From: an uncultured Bacteroidota bacterium
GTDB lineage: Bacteria; Bacteroidota; Bacteroidia; Flavobacteriales; Flavobacteriaceae
Reading direction: 5' to 3'
DNA: 53,168 bases
NCBI GenBank assembly: GCA_902619315.1
Contig: CACNDW010000010.1
Span: forward strand, 1 to 53,168
This document shows, in pieces, positions 7,886-17,711 of the stretch (positions are counted from its first letter, which is position 1; each line of letters begins with the position of its first letter). The notes below the pieces were generated by a model. The model was not told where the DNA came from, did not search any database, and worked only from the letters and a program-made list of their open reading frames with translations. A program made the translations under genes and the position numbers.

Positions 7886-8929
7886 TTATAATCTTTTGGC
7901 CTTTCGAGCTCTTTTCCTTTCAGCTTTATTGTTTTTCTTCATGGTTTTTTTCAATTCTTTTTCTTCCTTCTTGGATTCTTTGTACTCAATTTCTGCAGCA
8001 CTGATAAAGTCCTTATGGAAATTTAATCGATATGATATACCAAGATTAAAAAAATTAGCACTGGGACGGGTATTAGTATTAACACCAATGGAGCCTTCTA
8101 TTTGTATGTCGTCTGAAAAAAGGTAGGCAGCACCGGTTCTGAATATCTGATCATTGTAACGCATGCTGAACATCCCTTCATTTTCAAGATAAACCGACCA
8201 CAGTGGATGAAAAGTGTGGGTCAGGGTAAGGATATAACTTTTGGCGGTTTGTTCGGTCAGGTATCGATCGAGTATAAAGTTGGTCACAAATACCCAGGTT
8301 CTCAAAAAATGCGATTGTGTGGCCAAAACTCCACGAAGCGAAAAAAAGGGTTCTTTTTCAGTGGAAACACCCAGATTTTGATAGAAAATAGGTCTATAAA
8401 GCACATCAAAAACATCACCATAAGGGTAGGGGTGATTCTTTCCTAATATAAAATTTCCACCGGCGGTAAGCGATACCGCAGGGATCAAGTGTTTAATTTT
8501 AAATCCATTGTTAGCTTTCCAACTGTATACATTCGTTTTTTCTTCTTTTTTAAAAGGATCATAAATCAAAAATTTGATTCCTAAAAAGTTCTGAAGCAAT
8601 CCTTTTCTTTTGTAAACCAAATCTTGACTCGAGGTTTTATTGGTTAATTTGTCAAACATAAAAGAACCTTGATAAGTCAATTCCAAACGTTCAGATAAAA
8701 ATCCCCAACGAGCAGAGAGGAAACCAATGGATCCGTTAAGGGTTGAATTGTTGTAGCCTTGGTGTTTATTTTTCCTGAACTCAAAACCGCCTTCAAATTG
8801 AACTATTCCTTTTCCCACAGCAAAGGCTCCAATAGAGACCCCAGGTCGGTTGGAATTAATCTGATCAGTGTATTGAGAATGAATCGCACCTGTCAAAAAA
8901 AGAGACAATAGCCTCAATCGCTTAAGCAT
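7886..8929 (-). CDS. outer-membrane beta-barrel protein, MetA-pathway/transporter-like
   Basis: Protein of 347 aa with an N-terminal signal peptide (MLKRLRLLSLFLTGAIHSQ). The mature start N-S-N-R-P-G-V-S is typical of the family once named for phenol degradation MetA-pathway proteins. Alternating hydrophobic and polar stretches across the protein fit an outer-membrane barrel. The C-terminal tail after the last strand is unusually long and basic (Lys/Arg/Glu-rich, about 30 residues). It may be a cytosol-like or periplasmic extension. Substrate unknown. Leads into the GNAT-like gene. Confidence 0.7.
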   Translation of the reverse strand: MLKRLRLLSLFLTGAIHSQYTDQINSNRPGVSIGAFAVGKGIVQFEGGFEFRKNKHQGYNNSTLNGSIGFLSARWGFLSERLELTYQGSFMFDKLTNKTSSQDLVYKRKGLLQNFLGIKFLIYDPFKKEEKTNVYSWKANNGFKIKHLIPAVSLTAGGNFILGKNHPYPYGDVFDVLYRPIFYQNLGVSTEKEPFFSLRGVLATQSHFLRTWVFVTNFILDRYLTEQTAKSYILTLTHTFHPLWSVYLENEGMFSMRYNDQIFRTGAAYLFSDDIQIEGSIGVNTNTRPSANFFNLGISYRLNFHKDFISAAEIEYKESKKEEKELKKTMKKNNKAERKRARKAKRL

Positions 8930-9017
8930 CTATTTTTTTTGCAAGATAAATCTAATTTTATTTTTAGTGCTTGGCCTCTTCCAAAAACATCACAATAGTC
9001 ATAAGATTTAATTACTT

Positions 9018-9254
9018 TTGATCATAACTTATTTAATTGTTGTGGTTGGATTGCTTAAGTTTTTTTTGATTTTGACTTTAATTGTCTACATCTTCAGATT
9101 TATTGCTCCATTTATTGTTAAATATTTACTCAATCGACTCTCAAAAAAAATGCAGCATTTTGATGCTGACCTTTCTTCTTCATCCCCCAAAAAAGAAACA
9201 AAAAAAACCAAAAATGAAATAGGGGAATACATAGACTATGAAGAAATTGATTGA
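9018..9254 (+). CDS. DUF4834-family small membrane protein
   Basis: Small protein of up to 78 aa with one or two N-terminal membrane segments followed by a charged tail (K-K-E-T-K-K-T-K) that ends in G-E-Y-I-D-Y-E. This layout matches the DUF4834 family of Bacteroidota. The frame opens with TTG at 9018, but the promoter-like TACTTTTG (9013-9020) overlaps that codon. The GTG at 9042 is therefore a credible alternative start (70 aa). The end overlaps the YfhO-like gene by 17 nt, which implies co-translation. Function unknown. Confidence 0.7.
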   Translation: MIITYLIVVVGLLKFFLILTLIVYIFRFIAPFIVKYLLNRLSKKMQHFDADLSSSSPKKETKKTKNEIGEYIDYEEID

Positions 9255-11688
9255 TCAGGTTTATAACAATCAAACTCTAAAGCACCTTACCCTGATATTG
9301 GGCTTTGGTTTATTTTCTGTTTTGTTCTTCCATCCAGTTTTATCAGGAAAAAAATTAATTCAATCCGACATCAGACAATACTCCGGAATGTCAAGGCAAA
9401 TTCAGGAGTACAGAGAAAATAATGAAGAAATTTACTGGATTGATAACGCTTTTGGTGGGATGCCTACTTACCAATTGGGTGCAAGATACCCCTTTGATTT
9501 TTTAACTCCTATTCATAAGCTTATTCAGTTGATTCCTCAACCTGCTGAGATTTTGTTTCTCTATTTACTCAGTGCCTACCTTTTTTTATTGATCATTAAA
9601 ATGCCCATTCCAATTGCGGTTTTTGGCGCTTTTGCCTACGGGTTGTCCACTTATCTATTGATCATCTTGCAGGTTGGTCACAATACAAAGGCTCAGGCCT
9701 TGGCCTATATGCCATTGGTAATTGGAGGAATGTATATGATCCTTAACGATCGTCGTTTTGGAGGTTTTACCCTTACCGTTTTCGCTTTATCCATGCAGAT
9801 TCGGGCCAATCATTACCAAATGACCTATTATATGCTTTTATTGATGCTGGTCATTGGAATTGTATATGGAATTCATGCATTAAAAACCAAAACTCACCGG
9901 AATTTTTTACGTCAATCTCTGCTCCTTGTATTGGCAGGAATATTGGCCCTTGGACTAAATGCACCTCCTCTGTTGGCTACTGCCGAGTACACCAAATTTA
10001 GCACCCGTGGAAAAAGTGAGTTGTTGCGAAATCCTGATGGAAGTCTCAAAGAAAAGACCGGTGGACTCAGCACAGATTACATTACTCAATTCAGTTATGG
10101 AATTTTTGAAAGCTTAAATCTTTTGGCGCCAAGAATTCAGGGTGGAGGTTCCTCGGAAGATTTGGGAGAGGATTCCGAACTCTTTGATTTTTTGATACAA
10201 AATGGATTGCCACGCTCTCAAGCCAAAAGCTTTGTTTCGAACGTTCCCACCTATTGGGGAAGTCAGCCCATACTCGAAGCCCCCGCCTATGTGGGGGTCA
10301 CTGTAATTTTTATGGCCTTTTTGACTTTGTTTTTTGTCAAAAGTCGATTAAGAAATGGCTTACTCTTGGGGATCATCCTTTCATTATTGCTGTCTTGGGG
10401 TAAAAACTTTCCACTACTGACGGAATTTTTTATCGATTACTTTCCATTGTACAATAAATTTAGAGCCGTGAGTTCCATTCAAGTGATTTTGGAGTTTTGT
10501 TTTCCTGTTTTGGCTTGTTTGGGGTTGTACCGTTTGTTTGAAAAACCAGAGAGTAAAGATTTCAAAACAATTGTAAAACCCTCCCTTGCGTTTGTTCTTC
10601 TCCTTTTAATAATATTACTATCCAAAGGATTTTTTGATTTTTCCGGTGCAATGGATTCTTACCTCGGACAGGCATATGGCCCGGTTTTGATGGATCAAAT
10701 CGTCAATGCACGTAAATCGATTTTTAATTTCGATTTGATCAGGGCCGTGGCTTATTGTTTGTTAATATTAACGATTTTATATTATTATGGAAAAAGGAAG
10801 GTATCCAAAAATATTGCCCTTCTTGCATTAATTTTAATAATGCTCAGTGATTTATTAGGGGTTTCTCAACGTTATATCGACAGAGAATTATTTGTTAGTC
10901 CCAGACAAATTAAAAATTTGTTTACAGCACAAAAAGGTGACCAAGAGATAAAAGCCGATAGTAGCCGTTTTAGAGTTTATGAACCGGGTTTAAAACTCTC
11001 AGGTGCGAGAACATCTTTTTTTCACAATGCTATCGGAGGATATCACGGTGCCAAACCAAGACGCTTTGAAGAGCTATATGACTTTTTCAACACTCAACAA
11101 ATTGACGGTGTAATGGACATGCTCAACGTAAAATATCTTTTGGTTCAGCAAAATAACGAACAAAATATTATCAAAAACCCCAACGTTTTGGGTGTAGCTT
11201 GGGCGGTCGATTCGCTTCTTATTGCAGCTAATGCCGATGGTGTTCTTGAATCTATGAAAAGCATGGATTTTTCCAGCCAAGCAGTTGGACTAAAATCTGA
11301 ATTACCTGATAATTTACCTGTCAAATATGATACTCAAATGATGAGTAAAATTGAACTGATTAATAATCATCCCACCAATCTCAAATACGAATTTGAAGCT
11401 AGTGAGGAGCAACTATTGGTTTTCTCAGAAATGTACTATCCCAAGGGATGGTCTGTAAAAATTGATCAACAAACAGTAAATGTTTTTCCCGTCAACTATG
11501 TACTCAGAGGTTTGAGAGTTCCATCAGGAAAACATACCATCGAATTTACTTTTGACCCTTCTGTAGTTAAGATCGGCGTAACGGTCAGAATCCTAACTCT
11601 TTTGGTGTTCATCTTTATTTTATTCTTCTTTGGTTATCAAAGATTTAAAGAAAAATCTAACTTAAGTCAGAAGGAATGGGAATCATAG
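9238..11688 (+). CDS. YfhO-family polytopic membrane protein
   Basis: Protein of 816 aa with about a dozen membrane segments in the first two thirds and a soluble beta-rich C-terminal domain followed by one last segment. Family members are thought to be membrane glycosyltransferase-like proteins that modify cell-envelope polymers. The motif R-A-N-H-Y-Q-M-T-Y-Y in an external loop and Y-Y-P-K-G-W in the C-terminal domain are typical. The ATG overlaps the DUF4834 gene by 17 nt, and the 3' end overlaps the flippase gene by 13 nt. It is part of a three-gene envelope operon. Confidence 0.85.
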   Translation: MKKLIDQVYNNQTLKHLTLILGFGLFSVLFFHPVLSGKKLIQSDIRQYSGMSRQIQEYRENNEEIYWIDNAFGGMPTYQLGARYPFDFLTPIHKLIQLIPQPAEILFLYLLSAYLFLLIIKMPIPIAVFGAFAYGLSTYLLIILQVGHNTKAQALAYMPLVIGGMYMILNDRRFGGFTLTVFALSMQIRANHYQMTYYMLLLMLVIGIVYGIHALKTKTHRNFLRQSLLLVLAGILALGLNAPPLLATAEYTKFSTRGKSELLRNPDGSLKEKTGGLSTDYITQFSYGIFESLNLLAPRIQGGGSSEDLGEDSELFDFLIQNGLPRSQAKSFVSNVPTYWGSQPILEAPAYVGVTVIFMAFLTLFFVKSRLRNGLLLGIILSLLLSWGKNFPLLTEFFIDYFPLYNKFRAVSSIQVILEFCFPVLACLGLYRLFEKPESKDFKTIVKPSLAFVLLLLIILLSKGFFDFSGAMDSYLGQAYGPVLMDQIVNARKSIFNFDLIRAVAYCLLILTILYYYGKRKVSKNIALLALILIMLSDLLGVSQRYIDRELFVSPRQIKNLFTAQKGDQEIKADSSRFRVYEPGLKLSGARTSFFHNAIGGYHGAKPRRFEELYDFFNTQQIDGVMDMLNVKYLLVQQNNEQNIIKNPNVLGVAWAVDSLLIAANADGVLESMKSMDFSSQAVGLKSELPDNLPVKYDTQMMSKIELINNHPTNLKYEFEASEEQLLVFSEMYYPKGWSVKIDQQTVNVFPVNYVLRGLRVPSGKHTIEFTFDPSVVKIGVTVRILTLLVFIFILFFFGYQRFKEKSNLSQKEWES

Positions 11689-13145
11689 CCAAACAATCGT
11701 TTTACAATAGTCTAAGTATTGCTCTGGCTTTTCTTATTGGAGCAATCAATACTGTATATCTATATCCCACTTATATGGGAAGTAGGCTTCAGGGATTGGT
11801 TGTAGCCCTATTGGCATTATCTAATTTGGTTCAGCCATTTATTTCTTTTGGTGTTCAACATGCCGTTATCAAATTCTACAGTAGTTGTGATACAAAGTCA
11901 GAAAAAGATAAGCTTTTGAGCTTTTCCCTTTTTCTTCCTCTTCTTATTTTTAGCATGCTGTTGATTTTTACTCTTTTTTTCCAAAATCAAATCACTGACT
12001 TCATTAGCTCCGAAAATCAAGAGATGGGTAAGTATGCTTATTTGATTTTGGCTGTTGCCTTTTCCACAGCGCTATTTGAGGTGTTTTACAATTGGCTTAG
12101 GATTCAACTGTATTCTGTTTTTGGCAACTTTCTTAAAGAATTTTTTCCAAGGGCTTTGATGTTCACGCTTTTGTTAATATACGCTTTTGGAGGTATAGAT
12201 CTCGATGGATTTATTACAACATTAATTTTGGGATACTATTTCAGATTATTAACGGTAGTGATTTATAGTTTGATCAAATACACTCCCAAATTTTCTTTCG
12301 CGCTCCCTATCCAATTTAAATCTATCTTTAGATACAGTCTTTTGATTTTTATGTCAGGCACTGCGGCAAGCTTGATTTTGGATATCGACAAATCTATGAT
12401 TTCAAATATTTTTACAGTTGAAAATGTGGCATATTATAGTGTTGCCATTTTTATTGCTGCTGTTATCGAGTTTCCCGGAAGGGCCATGTTTCAGATCATC
12501 AGTCCACTGGTTGCCAAGGCTCTTAATGATAAAGATGATTTGATACTGTTACAATTGCTAAAAAAAAGCGCAAACAATCTACTTTTAGTTTCCGGATTAC
12601 TGTTTTTACTGATCAACTTGAATTTAAATGATTTCTACGCTTTGACTAATTTGGGAGATTACACTGTCGCACTGGAAGTTGTACTCATTGTATCGGTTGG
12701 TAAATTATTTACCATGTCTATGGGCTGCTTGAATAACATTATTACGAATTCAAAATATTACGCCTATGTTTTTTGGTTTTCGATTATCTCTGCCATTTTG
12801 GCCGTATTACTCAACCTTTATCTCCTTCCACTCTATGGGATTATTGGAGCAGCCTATGCAACACTAATTGTCATTGTAATTATAAACGTATTTAAGATTT
12901 TATTAGTTCAGCTTAAGTTTAAAATTATTCCTTATGGCATGGAAAGTATTCTTACTATGGGGATAATTATTTTGATTTATCTGATCATTTCCAAGATCTC
13001 TTTCGAATTTGATCCTTTTGTATCATTGGTTTTGAGATCAATGCTTATCATCGGGGTTTTTGCCCTACTGGCTTATTGGCTTAAACTGACTGTTGACGTA
13101 CAAAAGTTTTTCGTTAAAATTTTACCTTTTTTAAGGAAAGATTAA
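11676..13145 (+). CDS. polysaccharide flippase (Wzx/MATE-like)
   Basis: Protein of 489 aa with about 12-14 membrane segments and the layout of the oligosaccharide flippases that move undecaprenyl-linked sugars across the inner membrane. It begins M-G-I-I-A-K-Q-S-F-Y-N-S and overlaps the YfhO-like gene by 13 nt. The stop codon interlocks with the uvrA stop in a shared TTAA. Which polymer it handles cannot be told, because no glycosyltransferase genes are adjacent. Confidence 0.85.
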   Translation: MGIIAKQSFYNSLSIALAFLIGAINTVYLYPTYMGSRLQGLVVALLALSNLVQPFISFGVQHAVIKFYSSCDTKSEKDKLLSFSLFLPLLIFSMLLIFTLFFQNQITDFISSENQEMGKYAYLILAVAFSTALFEVFYNWLRIQLYSVFGNFLKEFFPRALMFTLLLIYAFGGIDLDGFITTLILGYYFRLLTVVIYSLIKYTPKFSFALPIQFKSIFRYSLLIFMSGTAASLILDIDKSMISNIFTVENVAYYSVAIFIAAVIEFPGRAMFQIISPLVAKALNDKDDLILLQLLKKSANNLLLVSGLLFLLINLNLNDFYALTNLGDYTVALEVVLIVSVGKLFTMSMGCLNNIITNSKYYAYVFWFSIISAILAVLLNLYLLPLYGIIGAAYATLIVIVIINVFKILLVQLKFKIIPYGMESILTMGIIILIYLIISKISFEFDPFVSLVLRSMLIIGVFALLAYWLKLTVDVQKFFVKILPFLRKD

Positions 13146-15925
13146 GACCTGAGCTTTTCAACTAGGTACTGACCAGTAAATGATACTTTTGCCTCGGCCA
13201 CTTCTTCCGGAGTTCCTGTAGCTACAAGCGACCCGCCTTTTTTCCCACCTTCCGGACCTAAGTCAATGAGGTGGTCGGCACATTTGATCAAATCCAAGTT
13301 GTGTTCTACCACTATGACCGTATGACCTTCAGCAATCAGGGCATTGAAGGAAAGTAACAGCTTATTTATATCGTGAAAATGAAGTCCAGTGGTGGGTTCA
13401 TCAAAAATAAAAACAATTTTATCCTGGGTGTTTCCCCGGCCAATAAATGAAGCCAGTTTTATTCTCTGGGCCTCCCCACCGGAGAGGCTACTGGAGGGCT
13501 GCCCCAGTGCGACATATCCCAAACCTACCTCTTGAAGGGGTTTGAGTTTTTGAACCATCTTGGTTTGATTTTCTATTTCAAAAAAGGCAATGGCATCGTC
13601 TACACTCATCTCAAGTAATCGATCCAGTGATAGACCTCTAAACTCAACTTCCAATACCTCTTTTTTAAACCGTTTTCCCTTACAATGTTCACACTGTAAA
13701 ACAACATCGGCCATGAATTGCATTTCGATGGTTGTGTTACCATCCCCTTTACAATGATCGCAGCGACCACCATCTACATTAAAGGAAAAATGCTTTGCTT
13801 GATATCCGCGGCTTTTGGCCAGAGCTTGTTTTGCAAATAAACTTCTGATATCATCATAAGCTTTGATGTAGGTTACTGGATTGGATCGCGAAGACCTTCC
13901 AATGGGATTTTGATCAACAAATTCTACGCTGTTTATTTTTTCAAATGGGGCTTTGATGGTGTCAAATTGTCCTGGTTTTTCATTGAATATACCCTTTTCA
14001 CGTTGCAAGGCAGGATAGAGTATTTTCTTTACTAGAGTTGATTTTCCACTGCCCGATACTCCAGTTACTACAGTCATGCAGCCCAATGGAAAACTAACAT
14101 CAATATTATTCAAATTGTTTTCCCTGCTGCCAATCAAAGAAATTTTATCTCTACTTTTTCTCCTGCGCGCAGGAATCGGTATGGACATTTCATTGCGCAG
14201 ATATTTTGCAGTCAAGCTTTCGGATTGACATATGGACTCTAGGTTCCCCTCTGCGACGATTTCACCTCCATAGTTCCCGGCCTTGGGGCCCATATCAATG
14301 ATTTTGTCGGCTGCATTCATGATTTGTTCATCGTGTTCTACAACAATAACAGTATTGCCAATATCTCTAAGCTTTTTTAAAACTGAAATCAAACGCTCAT
14401 TGTCACGGGAGTGGAGTCCAATAGAGGGTTCATCAAGTATGTACATCGAGCCCACTAGAGAACTACCTAGTGAGGTGGCTAAATTAATTCGTTGGGATTC
14501 GCCTCCAGATAAAGTGTTGGCTTTTCTATTAAGATTAAGATATCCCAGCCCCACATCTTTAATGAATTGAATTCTTGATTTTATCTCTTTGAGTATTCTT
14601 TCCGACACATTAGTTTCATATTTATCCAATTGAAGTTGTTCAAAAAAAACTTCCAATTCTTCTATAGGCAGTTCAAGGAGTTTGGCCATGGTTTGACCTC
14701 CTACTTTCACATTGTTGGTATCTGTTCTAAGACGGGAGCCTTTGCATTCGTCACATTTAGTCTTGCCCCTATAGCGAGAGAGCAGAACACGATTTTGTAT
14801 TTTGTAATTTTTGGCTTCTATTTTTTTAAAATACTTATTGATCCCCATAAAGTAGGAGTTCCCTTCCCAAAGGGTGTTGATGTCTTTTTCACTGAGTTGG
14901 TAGTAGGGTTTGTGTATTGGAAAATTGAATTTATAGGCATTTTCTATAAGTTGTTTGTGAAATTTTCGCATGCCTGTTCCACGCCAGGGAGCAATGGCAT
15001 CATCGAAAATAGAACGGCTGGTATCTGGAACCACCAACTCTCTGTCAATTCCGATGATATCACCAAATCCTTGACATTTCCTACACGCTCCAAAAGGATT
15101 GTTAAAGCTAAAGAAGTGAATATTTGGAGGAATAAAAGTGATACCGTCCAATTCAAATCGATTGGAAAAGGTCACCTTCTTTTCCTGATCCAATGACCAT
15201 AGGGAACAAGTTCCTTTGCCTTCATAAAATGCGATTTCTATAGCATCTGCTACCCGCTGATAAAAGTCTTCTTCATGACGAACGATGATTCGGTCCACTA
15301 CAAGCTCATATTTTTCTTGAGGTACCTGAGTTAACTCCTCAATGCGCAATACCTCGCCATTAATGAAGATTCTGGCAAATCCCTGTTGTTTTAATATGTT
15401 TAAACGGTCGTTTCTGTTTTCGGAGAGATCATCGATGGGAGCAAGGAGGAGTAGCTTGTCTCCGTTGGAAAACTCATTTTTGATGCATCCCAAAACGTCC
15501 TTGACGCTATCGCTTTTGACTTGTTTTCCTGATATGGGGGAGAAAGTTTTTCCAATTCTGGCATAGAGTAATCTCAAATAATCATAGATTTCTGTCTTGG
15601 TTCCAACTGTTGATCGAGGATTGGAGGAAGAAACTTTTTGCTCAACAGCAATGGCTGGAGCAATACCTTTGATTTCATCTACCTTTGGTTTATTGAGCTT
15701 TCCCATAAACTGTCTAGCATAGGAAGAAAGACTTTCTACATAACGTCGCTGACCCTCTGCGTACAGGGTATCAAATACCAAAGAAGACTTTCCGGACCCT
15801 GACAATCCAGTAACCACTGTCATTTTATTTCTTGGGAATACCGCATCAACCCTTTTAAGGTTGTGGAGTTGAGCTCCCTTAATGATAATGTATTTTTTGG
15901 TGTCTAAATCAAGAATTTGCTCCAT
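13142..15925 (-). CDS. uvrA: excinuclease ABC subunit UvrA
   Basis: Protein of 927 aa. The damage-recognition ATPase of nucleotide excision repair, acting with UvrB. Two ABC ATPase halves are visible, with Walker A sequences G-L-S-G-S-G-K-S-S and G-V-S-G-S-G-K-S-T, and signature L-S-G-G-E in each half. Cys-rich zinc modules are C-R-K-C...C-D-E-C in the first half and C-D-H-C...C-E-H-C in the second. The in-frame GTG at 15943 gives only 6 extra residues; the ATG at 15925 is preferred. A TAATTTTG -7-like box lies at 15950-15943 on the minus strand. Confidence 0.97.
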   Translation of the reverse strand: MEQILDLDTKKYIIIKGAQLHNLKRVDAVFPRNKMTVVTGLSGSGKSSLVFDTLYAEGQRRYVESLSSYARQFMGKLNKPKVDEIKGIAPAIAVEQKVSSSNPRSTVGTKTEIYDYLRLLYARIGKTFSPISGKQVKSDSVKDVLGCIKNEFSNGDKLLLLAPIDDLSENRNDRLNILKQQGFARIFINGEVLRIEELTQVPQEKYELVVDRIIVRHEEDFYQRVADAIEIAFYEGKGTCSLWSLDQEKKVTFSNRFELDGITFIPPNIHFFSFNNPFGACRKCQGFGDIIGIDRELVVPDTSRSIFDDAIAPWRGTGMRKFHKQLIENAYKFNFPIHKPYYQLSEKDINTLWEGNSYFMGINKYFKKIEAKNYKIQNRVLLSRYRGKTKCDECKGSRLRTDTNNVKVGGQTMAKLLELPIEELEVFFEQLQLDKYETNVSERILKEIKSRIQFIKDVGLGYLNLNRKANTLSGGESQRINLATSLGSSLVGSMYILDEPSIGLHSRDNERLISVLKKLRDIGNTVIVVEHDEQIMNAADKIIDMGPKAGNYGGEIVAEGNLESICQSESLTAKYLRNEMSIPIPARRRKSRDKISLIGSRENNLNNIDVSFPLGCMTVVTGVSGSGKSTLVKKILYPALQREKGIFNEKPGQFDTIKAPFEKINSVEFVDQNPIGRSSRSNPVTYIKAYDDIRSLFAKQALAKSRGYQAKHFSFNVDGGRCDHCKGDGNTTIEMQFMADVVLQCEHCKGKRFKKEVLEVEFRGLSLDRLLEMSVDDAIAFFEIENQTKMVQKLKPLQEVGLGYVALGQPSSSLSGGEAQRIKLASFIGRGNTQDKIVFIFDEPTTGLHFHDINKLLLSFNALIAEGHTVIVVEHNLDLIKCADHLIDLGPEGGKKGGSLVATGTPEEVAEAKVSFTGQYLVEKLRS

Positions 15926-16130
15926 TGAAAAAAATAAAACCACAAAATTACAACTAATCTCGGCAAACCCCTAAAACCCTGAATTAAAAAGTAAGTTTAA
16001 ACATTGTTTTCAAGCTAGACAAACCAGAAAGAATTAACATAATATACCCATCTCAACACCGATTAATAATGAACGTTAACCTAATTCATAATTTTTAAAG
16101 GTAGATTTAGACCTATTAAAGAACTGATTT

Positions 16131-16160
16131 TTTGAATTTATTAAAATATAACTATATTTG
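16131..16160 (+). promoter_or_regulatory. candidate promoter of the sigma-factor gene in a 321-bp gene-free stretch
   Basis: TTTG (16131-16134), 18 nt, TATATTTG (16153-16160), an exact match to the -7 consensus. A transcript starting near 16165 would have an untranslated leader of about 80 nt before the ATG at 16247. The rest of 15926-16246 is AT-rich, with no gene seen. Confidence 0.55.
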
Positions 16161-16246
16161 TAAAATATAAATATCGCCTATAGCATAAAACTACTTTTAA
16201 ATCGTATCACATCGTTTAAAACAGCGCAGCTGATAAAAAGTAGTTT

Positions 16247-16840
16247 ATGCAAATTACCCAACTCAATCAAAAAACTGATGCTAACCTGGTTAGTGATTAT
16301 ATTTCAGGTGATGAAAAGTCCCTTGAAGTTTTGATTTACAAGCACAAGTCAAAAATTTATAACTTTATTTTTTCAAAAGTTCTCAACAGGGATATTGCTG
16401 AAGATATTTTCCAAGAGACATTCATTAAGGTTATTAAAACTCTCAAGAATGGAGTTTACAATGAGGAAGGAAAATTTCTCTCATGGGTTATGCGCATTTC
16501 TCACAATCTTGTGATCGATTACTTTAGAAAATCTAATCGTATGCCCAAATTTGAGGCAAGTGACGATTATGATGTTTTTCAGTTCATAACTGATAATGCA
16601 CCAAATGCAGAAAACAATTTAATAAAGGATCAGGTTGTTAATGATTTGCAAAACCTAATTACTGAGCTTCCTGAAGATCAAAAAGAGGTTTTGAACATGC
16701 GTTTATACAGAGATATGAGTTTTAAAGAAATCGCTGAAATTACTGGGGTAAGTATTAACACTGCTTTGGGGAGGATGAGGTATGCTATCATTAACCTTAG
16801 AAAAATGATTGAGGATAATCAAATTTTTCTGACCTACTAA
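16247..16840 (+). CDS. ECF-type RNA polymerase sigma factor
   Basis: Protein of 197 aa with region 2 (residues about 27-95, containing Y-N-F-I-F-S-K and D-I-F-Q-E-T-F-I-K) and region 4 (residues about 132-185, L-P-E-D-Q-K-E-V-L and F-K-E-I-A-E-I-T-G-V-S helix-turn-helix). No region 1 or 3 is present. There is no adjacent anti-sigma gene. Instead a 44-aa basic gene lies immediately downstream. It has its own promoter-like sequence and a long untranslated leader, so it may be post-transcriptionally controlled. Its regulon cannot be deduced. Confidence 0.93.
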   Translation: MQITQLNQKTDANLVSDYISGDEKSLEVLIYKHKSKIYNFIFSKVLNRDIAEDIFQETFIKVIKTLKNGVYNEEGKFLSWVMRISHNLVIDYFRKSNRMPKFEASDDYDVFQFITDNAPNAENNLIKDQVVNDLQNLITELPEDQKEVLNMRLYRDMSFKEIAEITGVSINTALGRMRYAIINLRKMIEDNQIFLTY

Positions 16841-16883
16841 ACAATTTTATTTTTTTTTTTCGTTATTAGAGTAAAGCTAACTT

Positions 16884-17018
16884 ATGAAGCAAAATTACTC
16901 AAAGAAAAATAAATTAGAAAACGGACCACGTCCACTTGTAATTAAGCGTATTTTAACCTTCTCTAAATACTACAAGCAAAACAAAGAAAAGGTCAAAGAC
17001 CTTGTTAAAAACAACTGA
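16884..17018 (+). CDS. 44-aa basic small protein downstream of the sigma factor
   Basis: ATG-started ORF 43 nt after the sigma-factor stop, on the same strand. It encodes a basic product with a core E-N-G-P-R-P followed by I-K-R-I-L-T-F-S-K. I recall this E-N-G-P-R-P...I-L-x-F-S-K pattern from short conserved flavobacterial proteins, but cannot confirm it here. Net charge is strongly positive and there is no membrane segment. Position suggests it is made with the sigma factor. Function unknown. Confidence 0.6.
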   Translation: MKQNYSKKNKLENGPRPLVIKRILTFSKYYKQNKEKVKDLVKNN

Positions 17019-17020
17019 TT

Positions 17021-17671
17021 TTAAGTATCTGTTTGTTTTTTGATAATTGCTTTCCGGCCGATTCTTCTTGTTATAACGTCGTTTTCAATCTTCCACCCTC
17101 TAGCAGGAGAGTATTCTCTTCCGTACCATATGATTTGAAGGTGCAAGTCATTCCATCTATTTTTTGGAAATAGTCTTTTTGCATCGCGTTCTGTTTGAAC
17201 AACATTTTTTCCGCTGGAAAGACCCCATCGATACATCAAACGATGTATATGAGTATCAACGGGAAAAGCTGGGATACCAAACGCTTGTGACATAACTACA
17301 CTCGCTGTTTTGTGACCAACTGAAGGTAAGGCTTCCAAAGCTTCAAAACTTTTTGGAACTTCACCTCCATAATCGTTGATTAATATTTCGGACAAGCCAT
17401 GTATACCTTTTGATTTCATCGGGGATAGTCCTACAGGCTTTATGATATCTCTGATTTCTCTGACGCTGAGTTTTACCATTTGCATTGGAGTATCTGCTTT
17501 TTTAAACAGTTTTGGCGTTATTTGATTGACCCTAACATCAGTACTTTGAGCAGAGAGCAGGACTGCAATAAGTAATGTGTAGGGGTCTTTGTGGTCAAGA
17601 GGAATTGGAATTTCAGGATATAACTCGTCCAATTTCTCCATGACAAACGAAACCTTTTCCTTTTTAGTCAT
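17021..17671 (-). CDS. nth: endonuclease III-like DNA glycosylase/AP lyase without Fe-S ligands
   Basis: Protein of 216 aa for base-excision repair of oxidised pyrimidines. The helix-hairpin-helix L-P-S-V-G-H-K-T-A includes the catalytic Lys, and the catalytic Asp lies in F-P-V-D-T-H-I-H-R. The C-terminus, where the family usually has four cysteines binding a 4Fe-4S cluster, reads R-E-Y-S-P-A-R-G-W and then R-R-I-G-R-K with no cysteine. I recall the same loss in other flavobacterial homologues. The catalytic residues are intact, so it should still be active. Convergent with the small gene, 2 nt between stops. Confidence 0.92.
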   Translation of the reverse strand: MTKKEKVSFVMEKLDELYPEIPIPLDHKDPYTLLIAVLLSAQSTDVRVNQITPKLFKKADTPMQMVKLSVREIRDIIKPVGLSPMKSKGIHGLSEILINDYGGEVPKSFEALEALPSVGHKTASVVMSQAFGIPAFPVDTHIHRLMYRWGLSSGKNVVQTERDAKRLFPKNRWNDLHLQIIWYGREYSPARGWKIENDVITRRIGRKAIIKKQTDT

Positions 17672-17711
17672 TAATTTTTTTTGTTATTTCGATTTAAAAT
17701 AAAAAAATAAT

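Noticed and set aside
14630..15196. 188-codon plus-strand ORF inside uvrA
   Set aside because: Entirely antisense to a strongly conserved uvrA region. No start context or motif of its own.
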